A stretch of 64,000 nucleotides of DNA, from assembly GCA_963800865.1 (NCBI GenBank), contig CAWDCL010000004.1, forward strand, positions 1,984,001-2,048,000, given 5' to 3'. A program made the position numbers and the translations under genes. The DNA comes from JALOKP01 sp963800865. GTDB lineage: Bacteria; Acidobacteriota; Polarisedimenticolia; J045. Position 1 is the first letter of the stretch, and the number at the start of each line of letters is the position of its first letter. Positions 17,627 through 25,082 of this stretch are shown here, piece by piece. Below the pieces are notes generated by a model. The model made no database searches. It saw nothing but the letters and a program-made list of their open reading frames with translations, and had not been told where the DNA came from.

Positions 17627-19002
17627 TCGACATGCTGCTGCGCGCCGCCGCGCTGATCCTCGTCCTGGGGATCCTGGTCTTCATCCACGAGCTCGGCCAC
17701 TTCCTGGCCGCGAAACGGTTCGGGGTGCGGGTCGACGTGTTCTCGCTCGGATTCGGCCCGCGACTCTTCGGCTTCCGGCGCGGCGAGACGGACTACCGCG
17801 TGTCGGCGATCCCGCTCGGCGGTTACGTCAAGATGCTCGGGCAGGCCGACATGCCCGGCGACGAGGCGGGCACGACGGCGAGCGCGCTCGACCCGGCGTC
17901 GTACCTCGCCAAGCCGCGCTGGCAGCGGCTCGTGATCCTGTTCGGCGGCCCGGCGATGAACGTCCTGCTGGCCCTGGTCATCTGGTGGGGCCTGTTCATG
18001 GCCGGCACCGAGACGCTCGACGTCCCGGTGGGCCCGCCCCAGGTCGAGGCCCTCGAGGCCGGTTCCCCGGCCGAACGGGGCGGCCTGCAGCCGGGCGACC
18101 GGATCGTCGCGATCGCCGGCAAGCCGGTCGGCTCGGTCGAAGACTACGAGAAGGTCGTGCTCTTCAGTCCCGGGCAGGCGCTGTCGTACCGCGTCGAGCG
18201 CGGGGCCGAGACCCTGACACGCCAGGTCATCCTCGAGACCGATACGGTGTACGGCATCGGCTTCGACGGCGTGCGGCTGCGGGTTCCGATCCTCGTCCAG
18301 AGCGTGGTTCCGGGCGGGCCCGCCGAGAAGGCCGGCTTCCGTGCGGGCGACCGGATCCTCGAGGTGAACGGCCGGATTCCCGGCGGCCAGAACGCCGTCT
18401 CTGCGTTGATCGAGGAGTTCGAGGGGAAGCCGGTCCAGGTCACGCTCCTGCGCGATGGAGCCGAGTCGACCGTGGAGGTCGTCCCGCAGGTCGGGGAAGG
18501 CGGCCGGGCCCGGATCGGCGTCATGCTGACTCCCGCCACCAAGTGGGTGCAGTTCGGTCCGCTGGGCGCCGCCGAGGAATCGCTGAAGCTGGCCTGGCAA
18601 AACGCAGATCTGCTCTTCGAGACGCTGTCGAAGCTGTTCACCGGCGCGGTGGGCCTGCAGGTGATGTCGGGACCGATCGAGATCGCCCGGATCTCCAAGG
18701 AGCAGGCGTCGCGCGGCCTGCAGCCGTTCCTCTACTTCCTCGCCTTCATCAGCCTGCAGCTCGGGATCTTCAACCTGCTGCCGATTCCGGTGCTCGACGG
18801 CGGACACATCCTGACGCTGCTCGTCGAGTCGGCGCTGCGCCGCGATCTATCGATGCGGCTGAAGGAGCGCGTCCTGCAGGTGGGCTTCGTATTCCTGATC
18901 ATTTTCGCGGTCGCGGTGATCGGGATGGACATCCTGAAGAACTACCGCCGCACCGCCGCGGAAACGCCGCGGCCCGCGGCCGAGGCCCCCGCCAGGCCGT
19001 AG
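17623..19002 (+). CDS. rseP: Site-2 intramembrane metalloprotease RseP
   Basis: A 459-residue inner-membrane zinc protease for regulated intramembrane proteolysis, typically of anti-sigma factors. The active site FIHELGHF is near residues 20-27 in the first membrane helix; the second motif NLLPIPVLDGGH is near residue 385. Two tandem PDZ domains lie between, about residues 125-195 and 215-290, as in E. coli RseP. It is the last gene of the operon. Its TAG stop lies inside the GTAGGGGCC edge of a palindromic repeat, and its last 61 bases overlap the convergent hypothetical gene. Confidence 0.95.
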   Translation: MIDMLLRAAALILVLGILVFIHELGHFLAAKRFGVRVDVFSLGFGPRLFGFRRGETDYRVSAIPLGGYVKMLGQADMPGDEAGTTASALDPASYLAKPRWQRLVILFGGPAMNVLLALVIWWGLFMAGTETLDVPVGPPQVEALEAGSPAERGGLQPGDRIVAIAGKPVGSVEDYEKVVLFSPGQALSYRVERGAETLTRQVILETDTVYGIGFDGVRLRVPILVQSVVPGGPAEKAGFRAGDRILEVNGRIPGGQNAVSALIEEFEGKPVQVTLLRDGAESTVEVVPQVGEGGRARIGVMLTPATKWVQFGPLGAAEESLKLAWQNADLLFETLSKLFTGAVGLQVMSGPIEIARISKEQASRGLQPFLYFLAFISLQLGIFNLLPIPVLDGGHILTLLVESALRRDLSMRLKERVLQVGFVFLIIFAVAVIGMDILKNYRRTAAETPRPAAEAPARP

Positions 19003-19502
19003 GGGCCGGCCTCCGTGCCGGCCCGCATGGCGACGATGCGACATGCGGGCCGCGCCGGAGGGCGGCGACAACCGGGCCGCCACAGAGGGCGGCGACAACC
19101 GGGCCGCCACAGAGGGCGGCAACAACCGGGCCGCCACAGAGGGCGGACCCGGGCCGCTACCGGGGCGGCCCCTGCGGTCTTGAAGTCGCCGAGGACGATC
19201 TTCTCGTTCCCCTCGGCGGCGCGCATCAACTTCACCGCCCAGCCCTTCCCCTCGGCGATTCGCCGCGCGAGCGGTTCCGGGTACTCCTCTTCCAGCCCGC
19301 GGCGCACGTAGGGGAAATCGAAATCGGCGGGGAGCGCCTCGTCGAGGAACCAGAGCAGGAACTCCAGCGTCAGCCGCTTCTCGAACCCCTCCTCGGCGCG
19401 CTCCTCGGTCCGGTACTCGGCGCGCGCGAGGACGTCCCGCTCGAGCAGGTCGCGCAGGATGAAGAGGAGCTTGTCGCGGGAGTACTGGAAATCTCGGTCC
19501 AT
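18942..19502 (-). CDS. Hypothetical protein with repeat-derived C-terminal tail
   Basis: ATG 19502 opens MDRDFQYSRDKLLFILRDLL. The first roughly 110 residues are a charged, mainly helical domain (to about GDFKT near 19185) that I do not recognise. Beyond that the frame enters the palindromic repeat cluster and encodes RPLWRPGC three times, then low-complexity text to TAG 18942, overlapping the end of rseP. The tail looks like a product of repeat insertion that removed the original stop. The natural protein probably ended near 19180. Confidence 0.6.
   Translation of the reverse strand: MDRDFQYSRDKLLFILRDLLERDVLARAEYRTEERAEEGFEKRLTLEFLLWFLDEALPADFDFPYVRRGLEEEYPEPLARRIAEGKGWAVKLMRAAEGNEKIVLGDFKTAGAAPVAARVRPLWRPGCCRPLWRPGCRRPLWRPGCRRPPARPACRIVAMRAGTEAGPYGLAGASAAGRGVSAAVRR
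18999..19174. repeat. Palindromic repeat cluster 1 (with three 27-bp tandem units)
   Basis: It begins with GTAGGGGCCGGCCTCCGTG and the complementary arm (stem GGGCCGGC/GCCGGCCC, loop CTCCGT). Three near-identical 27-bp units at 19067-19093, 19094-19120 and 19121-19147 follow, each with the inverted variant GGGCCGCCACAGAGGGCGGC. The cluster ends with GGGGCGGCCCCTGC. It lies between convergent genes, supplies the rseP stop codon, and is read through by the minus-strand hypothetical. Confidence 0.85.
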
Positions 19503-19682
19503 GCCCGGTCCCCCAGGGGAGGATAGCGCGGAGTGGTGTCCGGCAGCGGACGCGTTGTCCGGGGCGAACGGCCGCCGCCGGACACGGAGCAACGGCAGCC
19601 GGCCTCGCTGCGCGGTGATCCGGCGGCACGCCGCTTGCCATACCCGCTCCGGGCGAGATGGTTCACGCCCGGGAGGTCGACG

Positions 19683-20030
19683 ATGAGCCGAGTGATTCCT
19701 GCCGCGTTCCTGGTGTTCCTCACAGTCAGCTGCACCCTGCTCCTGAGCGGTTCGATGACCGTCACCCAGGCGGCCGAGGCCGCACCCGCTGCCGCCCGCA
19801 CCGCCCCCCCGGCCGGGGCAGTGGTGAACGTCAATACGGCCGGGGTCCAGGAGCTGATGAGCCTTCCCGGCGTCGGTCCCGCGCTGGCCGGCCGGATCGT
19901 CGAGCAACGCAAGCAGAGCGGCCCGTTTCGCCGCGCGGAGGACCTGCTCGCCGTGCGCGGGGTGGGGCCCAAGCTGCTGGCGAAGATCAAGGACCGGCTG
20001 GCGTTCGACGCGCCGGGTACTCCCCGGTGA
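19683..20030 (+). CDS. ComEA-like helix-hairpin-helix protein
   Basis: A 115-residue exported protein. The N-terminal signal/anchor (AAFLVFLTVSCTLLLSGS) is followed by an Ala/Pro linker and one ComEA-type double HhH domain: VNVNTAGVQELMSLPGVGPALAGRI, then DLLAVRGVGPKLLAKI (each motif here given in short). Such proteins bind DNA non-specifically at the cell surface during uptake. It is coupled by a GTGA overlap to a pseudopilin-like gene, which fits a type IV pilus/competence context, although no other pilus genes are in the window. Confidence 0.85.
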   Translation: MSRVIPAAFLVFLTVSCTLLLSGSMTVTQAAEAAPAAARTAPPAGAVVNVNTAGVQELMSLPGVGPALAGRIVEQRKQSGPFRRAEDLLAVRGVGPKLLAKIKDRLAFDAPGTPR

Positions 20031-20629
20031 TCGGCCCGCGCGGGGCTCGTGGCCAGACCCTGCTGGGCGCGCTCGTCGCGGTCGCGGCCTTCGCGCTCAT
20101 CGCCGGGGCGGCGGCGGAGCGGCTGCGGCCGGCTGCCCAGCGGCGCGCGGTGGAGGCCGCGGCCCAGTCCCTGGCGGCCCGCATGCGGGCGCTCGCGCGC
20201 GCCGCGCAGCGCGACGGCCACGCCCGGGCGATGGTCTTCTCCACCGCCGGGAACGGGGAACCGGTCCGGGAGGCGGTCGACTCCGATGGAGACGGCATCC
20301 GGCGTCGCGGCGTGGCGGATGGGCGCGATCCTGCCGGTGCCGGGTACCGCCTGGCGCGGGATCATCCCGGCGTGCGGCTGGGCCGGCCGGCCTGGCCGCG
20401 CATCCGCGAGATCCCGCCCTCCGGGGGAACGATCGGAGCCGATGATCCCGCCGTACGCTTCGGCGCCAGCAGAATGACCGTGTTCGATCCGGCGGGTCAC
20501 GCCACCTCGGGCTCGCTGTTCGTCTCGGACGGAAGCGACGCGCTGTGCGCCGTGGTGGTCTACGGCGTGACCGCACGCGTCCAGGTCTGGTGCTACGAGC
20601 GAACGCAGCGCACCTGGACGCGGCGTTGA
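20027..20629 (+). CDS. GspH/FimT-like pseudopilin
   Basis: A 200-residue protein with a type IV prepilin-like start: a short basic leader (GPRGARG) precedes QTLLGALVAVAAFALIAGAA. The residue after the cleavage-site Gly is Gln and the usual Glu at +5 is missing, so processing and assembly could be unusual. The hydrophobic helix is followed by a globular domain typical of GspH/FimT minor pilins. GTG 20027 overlaps the comEA-like stop. The next promoter -35 overlaps its own stop. Confidence 0.7.
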   Translation: MIGPRGARGQTLLGALVAVAAFALIAGAAAERLRPAAQRRAVEAAAQSLAARMRALARAAQRDGHARAMVFSTAGNGEPVREAVDSDGDGIRRRGVADGRDPAGAGYRLARDHPGVRLGRPAWPRIREIPPSGGTIGADDPAVRFGASRMTVFDPAGHATSGSLFVSDGSDALCAVVVYGVTARVQVWCYERTQRTWTRR

Positions 20630-20655
20630 TCGCGCCGGCGCCGGGGTGCTAGCAT
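20626..20655 (+). promoter_or_regulatory. Sigma-70 promoter of gcvT-gcvH
   Basis: TTGATC (20626-20631), 18-base spacer, TAGCAT (20650-20655) with TG one base upstream of the -10. The -35 contains the TGA stop of the pseudopilin gene. I looked for a glycine riboswitch in the 110-base leader and saw none. Confidence 0.55.
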
Positions 20656-20766
20656 CCCCGCACCCCACCCGGGGACAACTCCGCCGCTTCTCCGCCCGCC
20701 CGACCTTCTCGGGCACGATTCAGCAGGACCGTCGACGGCGAGGTGGCACGGCAGGCGAGGTGCACG

Positions 20767-21903
20767 GTGGCAGGCGACGCGACCGGCGACGTTCCGATCA
20801 AGCGGACACCCCTCTACGAGAGACACCGGGCGCTCGGAGCGAAGCTCGTTCCGTTCGCGGGCTACGAGATGCCGGTGCGTTACCGCGGCGACATCGAGGA
20901 ACATCTCGCCGTGCGACAGCGGGCGGGACTGTTCGACGTCAGCCACATGGGCGAGTTCGACATCCGCGGCCCGGATGCCGACGCCTTCGTGGACTTCGTC
21001 TCGCCGTCACGCCTTTCGGCCCTGCCCCACGGCAAGATCGCCTACTCGGGCCTCACGACGGAGAAGGGGACGTTCGTCGACGACATCCTCGCCTACCACC
21101 TCGGCGAGCGGCATTTCATGTTCGTGGTCAATGCCTCGAACAAGGACAAGGACCTCGCCTGGCTGCGCGAGCACGCCGCCCGGTTTGACGTCCGGGTGGA
21201 CGACCTCTCCGACGAGACGGCGTTGATCGCGGTCCAGGGGCCGCTCGCCCGCGGGCTCGTGGCGCCGCTCGCGAAGGGGTTCGACGCGCTCGCCGTGCCG
21301 TACTACCACCTCGCCGAAGGGACGCTGGCAGGGCGCCCGGCGCGTTTCAGCCGGACGGGTTACACCGGCGAGCAGGGGTTCGAGATCTTCCTGGCCAACG
21401 CCGACGCGCCCCATGCGTGGGACGCATTGCTCGAGGCCGGGTCCGCCCAGGGCGTCATGCCGGCCGGGCTCGGGGCCCGGGACACGCTCCGGCTCGAGGC
21501 CGCGCTGCCGCTCTACGGGAACGACATCGACGACACCATCACGGTCCTCGAAGCGGGGCTGGAGTTCATCGTCGATTGGACCAAGGACCGGTTCCTGGGG
21601 CGCGAGGCCCTGGTCGCGCAGAAGGCGACCGGGCCCGGACGCCTCAGGGTCGGGTTCGAGGTTCGTGGTCCGGGGATCGCGCGCCACGGCCAGGAGGTAC
21701 TGGTCGATGGCCGCCCGGCCGGGTTCGTGGCCTCCGGCAGCATCGCCCCCGCGCTCGGGAAGGCGATCGGGATGGCCTACGTCCCGTCGGCGGCGGCCGT
21801 GCTGGGGCGTGAGATCGAGATCGACGTGCGCGGCCGGCGCGTGCCGGCGGTCGTGGTGGAGATGCCGTTTTATCGCCGTCCCAAGGCGAAGAAGGGCGCC
21901 TGA
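20767..21903 (+). CDS. gcvT: Glycine cleavage system T protein (aminomethyltransferase)
   Basis: A 378-residue enzyme that moves the methylene group from aminomethyl-lipoyl GcvH to tetrahydrofolate and releases ammonia. GTG 20767 follows GGCGAGG by six bases and leads to IKRTPLYERH; a GTG at 20743 is an alternative. Motifs include FDVSHMGEF, TGYTGEQGFEIF, GLGARDTLRLEA and IGMAYVP. gcvH follows 29 bases on. The glycine decarboxylase genes gcvPA/gcvPB are not in this window. Confidence 0.95.
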   Translation: MAGDATGDVPIKRTPLYERHRALGAKLVPFAGYEMPVRYRGDIEEHLAVRQRAGLFDVSHMGEFDIRGPDADAFVDFVSPSRLSALPHGKIAYSGLTTEKGTFVDDILAYHLGERHFMFVVNASNKDKDLAWLREHAARFDVRVDDLSDETALIAVQGPLARGLVAPLAKGFDALAVPYYHLAEGTLAGRPARFSRTGYTGEQGFEIFLANADAPHAWDALLEAGSAQGVMPAGLGARDTLRLEAALPLYGNDIDDTITVLEAGLEFIVDWTKDRFLGREALVAQKATGPGRLRVGFEVRGPGIARHGQEVLVDGRPAGFVASGSIAPALGKAIGMAYVPSAAAVLGREIEIDVRGRRVPAVVVEMPFYRRPKAKKGA

Positions 21904-21932
21904 ACGGCGCCCGTTCGAGAGGAGATCGGAGC

Positions 21933-22322
21933 ATGCCGAGGCCGGAAGACTGCCTTTTCACGAAGACTCACGAGTGGGTGCACCGCGAGGGCGACGAGGC
22001 GCAGATCGGGATCTCCGACTTCGCGCAGCAGGAGCTGGGCGACATCGTCTACGTCAACCTGGGCGAGACGGGCCGCAGCCTGAAGCTGGGCGAGCAGTTC
22101 GGCGAGATCGAGTCGGTCAAGGCCGTGGCGGAGGTCTACGCCCCCGTCTCGGGGAGCGTCACGGCCGTCAACGGGGCGCTCGGCGACAGCCCGGAGAAGG
22201 TCAACAAGGACCCCTACGGCGATGGGTGGCTCGCACGCGTCAAGCTGCAGTCACCGGCGGAACTGGACGGGATGATGAACTTCGCAGCCTACGCGAAGTA
22301 CATGGCGGAAGAGGGTCACTAG
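21933..22322 (+). CDS. gcvH: Glycine cleavage system H protein
   Basis: A 129-residue lipoyl carrier shuttling the aminomethyl group between GcvP and GcvT. The lipoyl lysine lies in ESVKAVAEVYAPVSG near residue 64. TKTHEWVH-like and GISDFAQQELGDIVYV segments are typical. ATG 21933 is preceded by GAGAGGAGATCGGAGC. It is convergent with maf. Confidence 0.96.
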   Translation: MPRPEDCLFTKTHEWVHREGDEAQIGISDFAQQELGDIVYVNLGETGRSLKLGEQFGEIESVKAVAEVYAPVSGSVTAVNGALGDSPEKVNKDPYGDGWLARVKLQSPAELDGMMNFAAYAKYMAEEGH

Positions 22323-22333
22323 CGCCTGGCGCA

Positions 22334-22358
22334 GCGGGGTACCGTGCGGGTGCCCCGC
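22334..22358. terminator. Bidirectional hairpin between gcvH and maf
   Basis: GCGGGGTACC pairs with GGGTGCCCCGC around a short loop, centred between two convergent stop codons 39 bases apart. There is no T-run on either side. Confidence 0.5.
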
Positions 22359-22361
22359 CCC

Positions 22362-22976
22362 TCAATCCGCCGCACGCAGCGGTGGGAGCGGGAGCGCGGC
22401 CTCGCTGAACAGCCGCCGGACCTCCTCGAGCGGCAGTCCGACGACGTTCGTCACGGAGCCGCGCACCTCCTCGACGAACCAGGCGGCGGTCCCCTGGAGC
22501 GCGTACCCCCCGGCCTTGTCGTACGGCTCGTTGCCGGCCACGTAGCGCGCGATCTCCTCCTCGGCGAGCGTCGCGAAACGGACCTCGGTGCGGGCCAGCG
22601 CCTCGAGTACCCGCCCGGTGGGCAGGGCCAGCGCGACGCCGGTCACGACGGCGTGCCACCGCCCGGAGAGGCGACGGAGCATCGAGCCCGCATCCTCGAC
22701 GTCGCGCGGTTTGCCCAGCGCCACGCCGTCGACCACGACGATCGTGTCCGCCGCCAGGACCGGGCGATCGCCCGCCGCGGAGCGGGCCGCGAGGGCCTTG
22801 GCGTGCGCCAGCCGCAGGGCGGTCGCAGACGCCTCTTCGCCCGGAAGAGGACGCTCGTCGACGTCCACGGCCAGGACCTCCACGGCGAGCCCGAGGCCGG
22901 CGAGGAGCGCTCGGCGACGCGGCGATGCCGACGCCAGCACGAGCGCCTGAGGCGGGCCGGGGGGGCAGGGTGGCAC
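22362..22976 (-). CDS. maf: Maf family nucleotide pyrophosphatase
   Basis: A 204-residue house-cleaning NTP pyrophosphatase (YhdE/Maf type) acting on dTTP/UTP or modified nucleotides. It has the N-terminal ASASPRRRALLAG phosphate loop, the catalytic Asp in LAADTIVVVDG, GKPRDVEDA, and DKAGGYALQG near the C-terminus. The start is taken as GTG 22976; the frame is open further but crosses the divergent gene. The 54-base gap to the divergent cytochrome gene must hold both promoters. Confidence 0.92.
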   Translation of the reverse strand: MPPCPPGPPQALVLASASPRRRALLAGLGLAVEVLAVDVDERPLPGEEASATALRLAHAKALAARSAAGDRPVLAADTIVVVDGVALGKPRDVEDAGSMLRRLSGRWHAVVTGVALALPTGRVLEALARTEVRFATLAEEEIARYVAGNEPYDKAGGYALQGTAAWFVEEVRGSVTNVVGLPLEEVRRLFSEAALPLPPLRAAD

Positions 22977-23030
22977 GGAGTTCCTCTCTGCCGCTTTGCG
23001 GATCGCGGGCCAGCTTCCTATTCTCTGCGG

Positions 23031-24407
23031 GTGACTGGTCGATCGGCAATCCGGGGGGCAAGGCTGGCGGCGCTCGCGGGCATCGCGGCCGCGGTGGCTC
23101 TCGGCTGGTCCATCGCTCCCGCGCGGGGTGCCTCGGCGGCGGTTCCGGCCGTGATCCTGAACGTCACCGGGTCGGTGCACGGCTTCCTCGACGTCTGCGG
23201 CTGCGAGACGTTCCCGCTCGGGAGCCTGGCGCGCCGCGCCGCGCACATGAACGCTTCCCAGCGACGCTGGCCGACGGCGGCGACATTCGCCGTTGACGCG
23301 GGAGATTTCTCGGACCTCCCGGGCCCCTCCGGCGAGGTGAAGACGCGTGCACTCGTGGAGGCGATGAACGAACTCGGCTACCGCGCCGCCGGCATCGGCC
23401 AGCGCGACCTGGCGTTCGGGCCCGCGGCGCTGCTCGAACTCGGGCGGCTGGCCCGCTTCCCGTTCCTGTCCGCCAACCTGGTGCGGACCGGACAGGCGAC
23501 CCCCTGGCTTCCGGCAAGCCAGGTCGTCGAGGCCGGTGGCCTGCGGATCGCGATCGTCGCGGCGATGAACCACGACCCGATCGCGAGCTGGACGCTGCCG
23601 GACGGTTCGACCCTCGTCACGATCGATCCGCTCCCTGCGGTCGAGCGGGCGATGAAGGGGCTGCAGGGCAAGATCGATGTCGTCGTCCTGCTCGCGTCGA
23701 TGCCGCTCGAGGACGCCCGCCTGCTGGCGCAACGGGTGCCGGGAATCGACCTGGTGTTCGGCAGCTACGGGGGGCGGGCGACGCTCGCACCGGTTCTCGA
23801 GGGCGGCACCCGCATCCTGTACCTCGAGGACGAGGGCAAGTTCCTCGGCCAGGCGACGATCTTCCGCCCGGGCGAGCCGGGTGGCCGCCCCACCGTCGAG
23901 GTTTCGCGGCACCAGCTGGGCGCGGACGTCGGTTCGGACGCCCGCTGGGAGTCCTACACGGTTGAAGCCATGGCCCGCGCGCAGCAGGCGGACGACGACG
24001 CGCAGCGGCGGGCGAGTCCGCCCCCGGAGGCGCGCTACACCGGGGCGGGAGCGTGCGCCGGGTGCCACCTCTCGATCGTCGAACAGTGGTCGAAGACCTC
24101 GCACGCGGAAGCCTGGCGGACCCTCGTCCGCGCCGGCAAGAAGGCGCAGCCCAGTTGCACCCCCTGCCACGTCACGGGGCACGGCCAGGCCGGAGGCTTC
24201 ATCGACGAGCGGACCACGCCGCACCTGGCGGGCGTGGGATGCGAAGCCTGTCACGGCCCCGCGGCGCAGCATCTCTCCGACCCTGCGCGCCCCTACGGGC
24301 GGACCAGCCTGGCATCGTGCACTTCGTGCCACACCGCCGAGCAGGACCCGACTTTCAGCTACTACCAGGACCGGCAGCGCGTGATGCACGGCTCCCCGCC
24401 GCCCTGA
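23031..24407 (+). CDS. 5'-nucleotidase-like domain fused to a tetraheme cytochrome c domain
   Basis: A 458-residue exported protein. After a signal peptide comes a metallophosphatase/UshA-like domain (TGSVHGFLDVCGC, DAGDFSD, GIGQRDLAFG, LVFGSYGGRA). The usual GNHE is replaced by GQRD, so phosphoesterase activity is doubtful. The C-terminal 130 residues contain four CXXCH heme motifs: CAGCH, CTPCH, CEACH and CTSCH, starting near residue 341. This resembles the cytochrome c-554 type fusions of anaerobic and metal-reducing bacteria. It is likely periplasmic and redox-active. TTGCGG-N17-TATTCT lies immediately upstream (22996-23024), so the GTG mRNA may be nearly leaderless. Confidence 0.82.
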   Translation: MTGRSAIRGARLAALAGIAAAVALGWSIAPARGASAAVPAVILNVTGSVHGFLDVCGCETFPLGSLARRAAHMNASQRRWPTAATFAVDAGDFSDLPGPSGEVKTRALVEAMNELGYRAAGIGQRDLAFGPAALLELGRLARFPFLSANLVRTGQATPWLPASQVVEAGGLRIAIVAAMNHDPIASWTLPDGSTLVTIDPLPAVERAMKGLQGKIDVVVLLASMPLEDARLLAQRVPGIDLVFGSYGGRATLAPVLEGGTRILYLEDEGKFLGQATIFRPGEPGGRPTVEVSRHQLGADVGSDARWESYTVEAMARAQQADDDAQRRASPPPEARYTGAGACAGCHLSIVEQWSKTSHAEAWRTLVRAGKKAQPSCTPCHVTGHGQAGGFIDERTTPHLAGVGCEACHGPAAQHLSDPARPYGRTSLASCTSCHTAEQDPTFSYYQDRQRVMHGSPPP

Positions 24408-24415
24408 GGCCCGGC

Positions 24416-24445
24416 AAAAAAAACCCGCCGGCGCGAACCGGCGGG
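24416..24445 (-). terminator. Rho-independent terminator of the sigma region-4 gene
   Basis: Read on the minus strand: CCCGCCGG-loop-CCGGCGGG (24445 to 24424), then eight T residues (24423-24416). An ideal intrinsic terminator 91 bases after the gene, and the clearest one in the window. Confidence 0.9.
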
Positions 24446-24536
24446 CGGGGTGCCATGGGAGGAGGTCGGTCAGTGGGGGGAGGGGGAGTTGCTCCTCCCT
24501 GGGAGCCGGCGAACCGGCCCCCAGCACCGCACTTCG

Positions 24537-24896
24537 TCAGGTCGGTGAGAACTGGAGCTGCGAGCGCAGGGAGCCGAGACGCTCGCGGAGCTTCATCTTG
24601 GCTTCCTTCTCGAGCTGGCGGACGCGCTCCCGCGAGAGTCCGAGGATCTTGCCGATCTCCTCGAGGGTCATCTCGTCGTTGCCCATCACGCCGAACCGCT
24701 TCAGGAGGATCAGGCGCTCCCGCTCGGGCAGCTCTTCGAGCGCCCGACGGGTGAGCTGGACCAGCTCCTTCTTGTACACGTCGTCTTCGGGACGCACCGA
24801 ACCGGGATCTTCCATGAGCTGGGAGAGCCGGGTCTCACCCTCGTGATCAACGAAGTCATCGAGGGACTTTTCCTTCATGAGCCAGGGAATCCACAT
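24537..24896 (-). CDS. Stand-alone sigma-70 region-4 protein
   Basis: A 119-residue protein that aligns only with the C-terminal part of a primary-type sigma factor. An acidic leader (MWIPWLMKEKSLDDFVDHEG) is followed by region 4: ALEELPERERLILLKRFG, then the helix-turn-helix TLEEIGKILGLSRERVRQLE. Region 2, needed to melt the -10, is absent, and the upstream DNA does not encode it. It is not an obvious truncation: it has its own ribosome site (GCGAGGAA), a sigma-54 promoter and an intrinsic terminator. It could bind -35 elements or the RNAP beta flap as a regulator, or act as half of a split sigma. Confidence 0.85.
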   Translation of the reverse strand: MWIPWLMKEKSLDDFVDHEGETRLSQLMEDPGSVRPEDDVYKKELVQLTRRALEELPERERLILLKRFGVMGNDEMTLEEIGKILGLSRERVRQLEKEAKMKLRERLGSLRSQLQFSPT

Positions 24897-24924
24897 GGTC
24901 GGTTCCTCGCTTGGACCCAGAGAA

Positions 24925-24942
24925 TAGCAAGAGGTGTGCCAT
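24925..24942 (-). promoter_or_regulatory. Sigma-54 promoter of the region-4 gene
   Basis: On the minus strand, TGGCACA-N4-TTGCT: a match to TGGCACG-N4-TTGCW with exact spacing, including the near-invariant GG (-24) and GC (-12). The transcript should start near 24912, leaving a 16-base leader with GAGGAA before ATG 24896. An enhancer-binding activator would be needed; no site was identified. Confidence 0.78.
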
Positions 24943-25045
24943 GCGTAAACGCCTGAAAAATGGCAGTTTCTCGCCCTTGCCGCGCGCCATAATGGCGTGG
25001 GCCGCCTGACTGGCGCGGGACTCGGGTCAATTCTGGCCCTGTTTC

Positions 25046-25074
25046 TTGGCCGGCCGGCCGGTCGGCTGTACCCT
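25046..25074 (+). promoter_or_regulatory. Possible mutL promoter
   Basis: TTGGCC (25046-25051), 17-base spacer, TACCCT (25069-25074) preceded by TG. The predicted start is within a few bases of the restored mutL ATG at 25083, suggesting a very short leader. The match is moderate. Confidence 0.35.
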
Positions 25075-25082
25075 GTCGCGCG

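Noticed and set aside
20656..20766. Glycine riboswitch before gcvT
   Set aside because: The leader is only about 110 bases and lacks the conserved glycine aptamer core.
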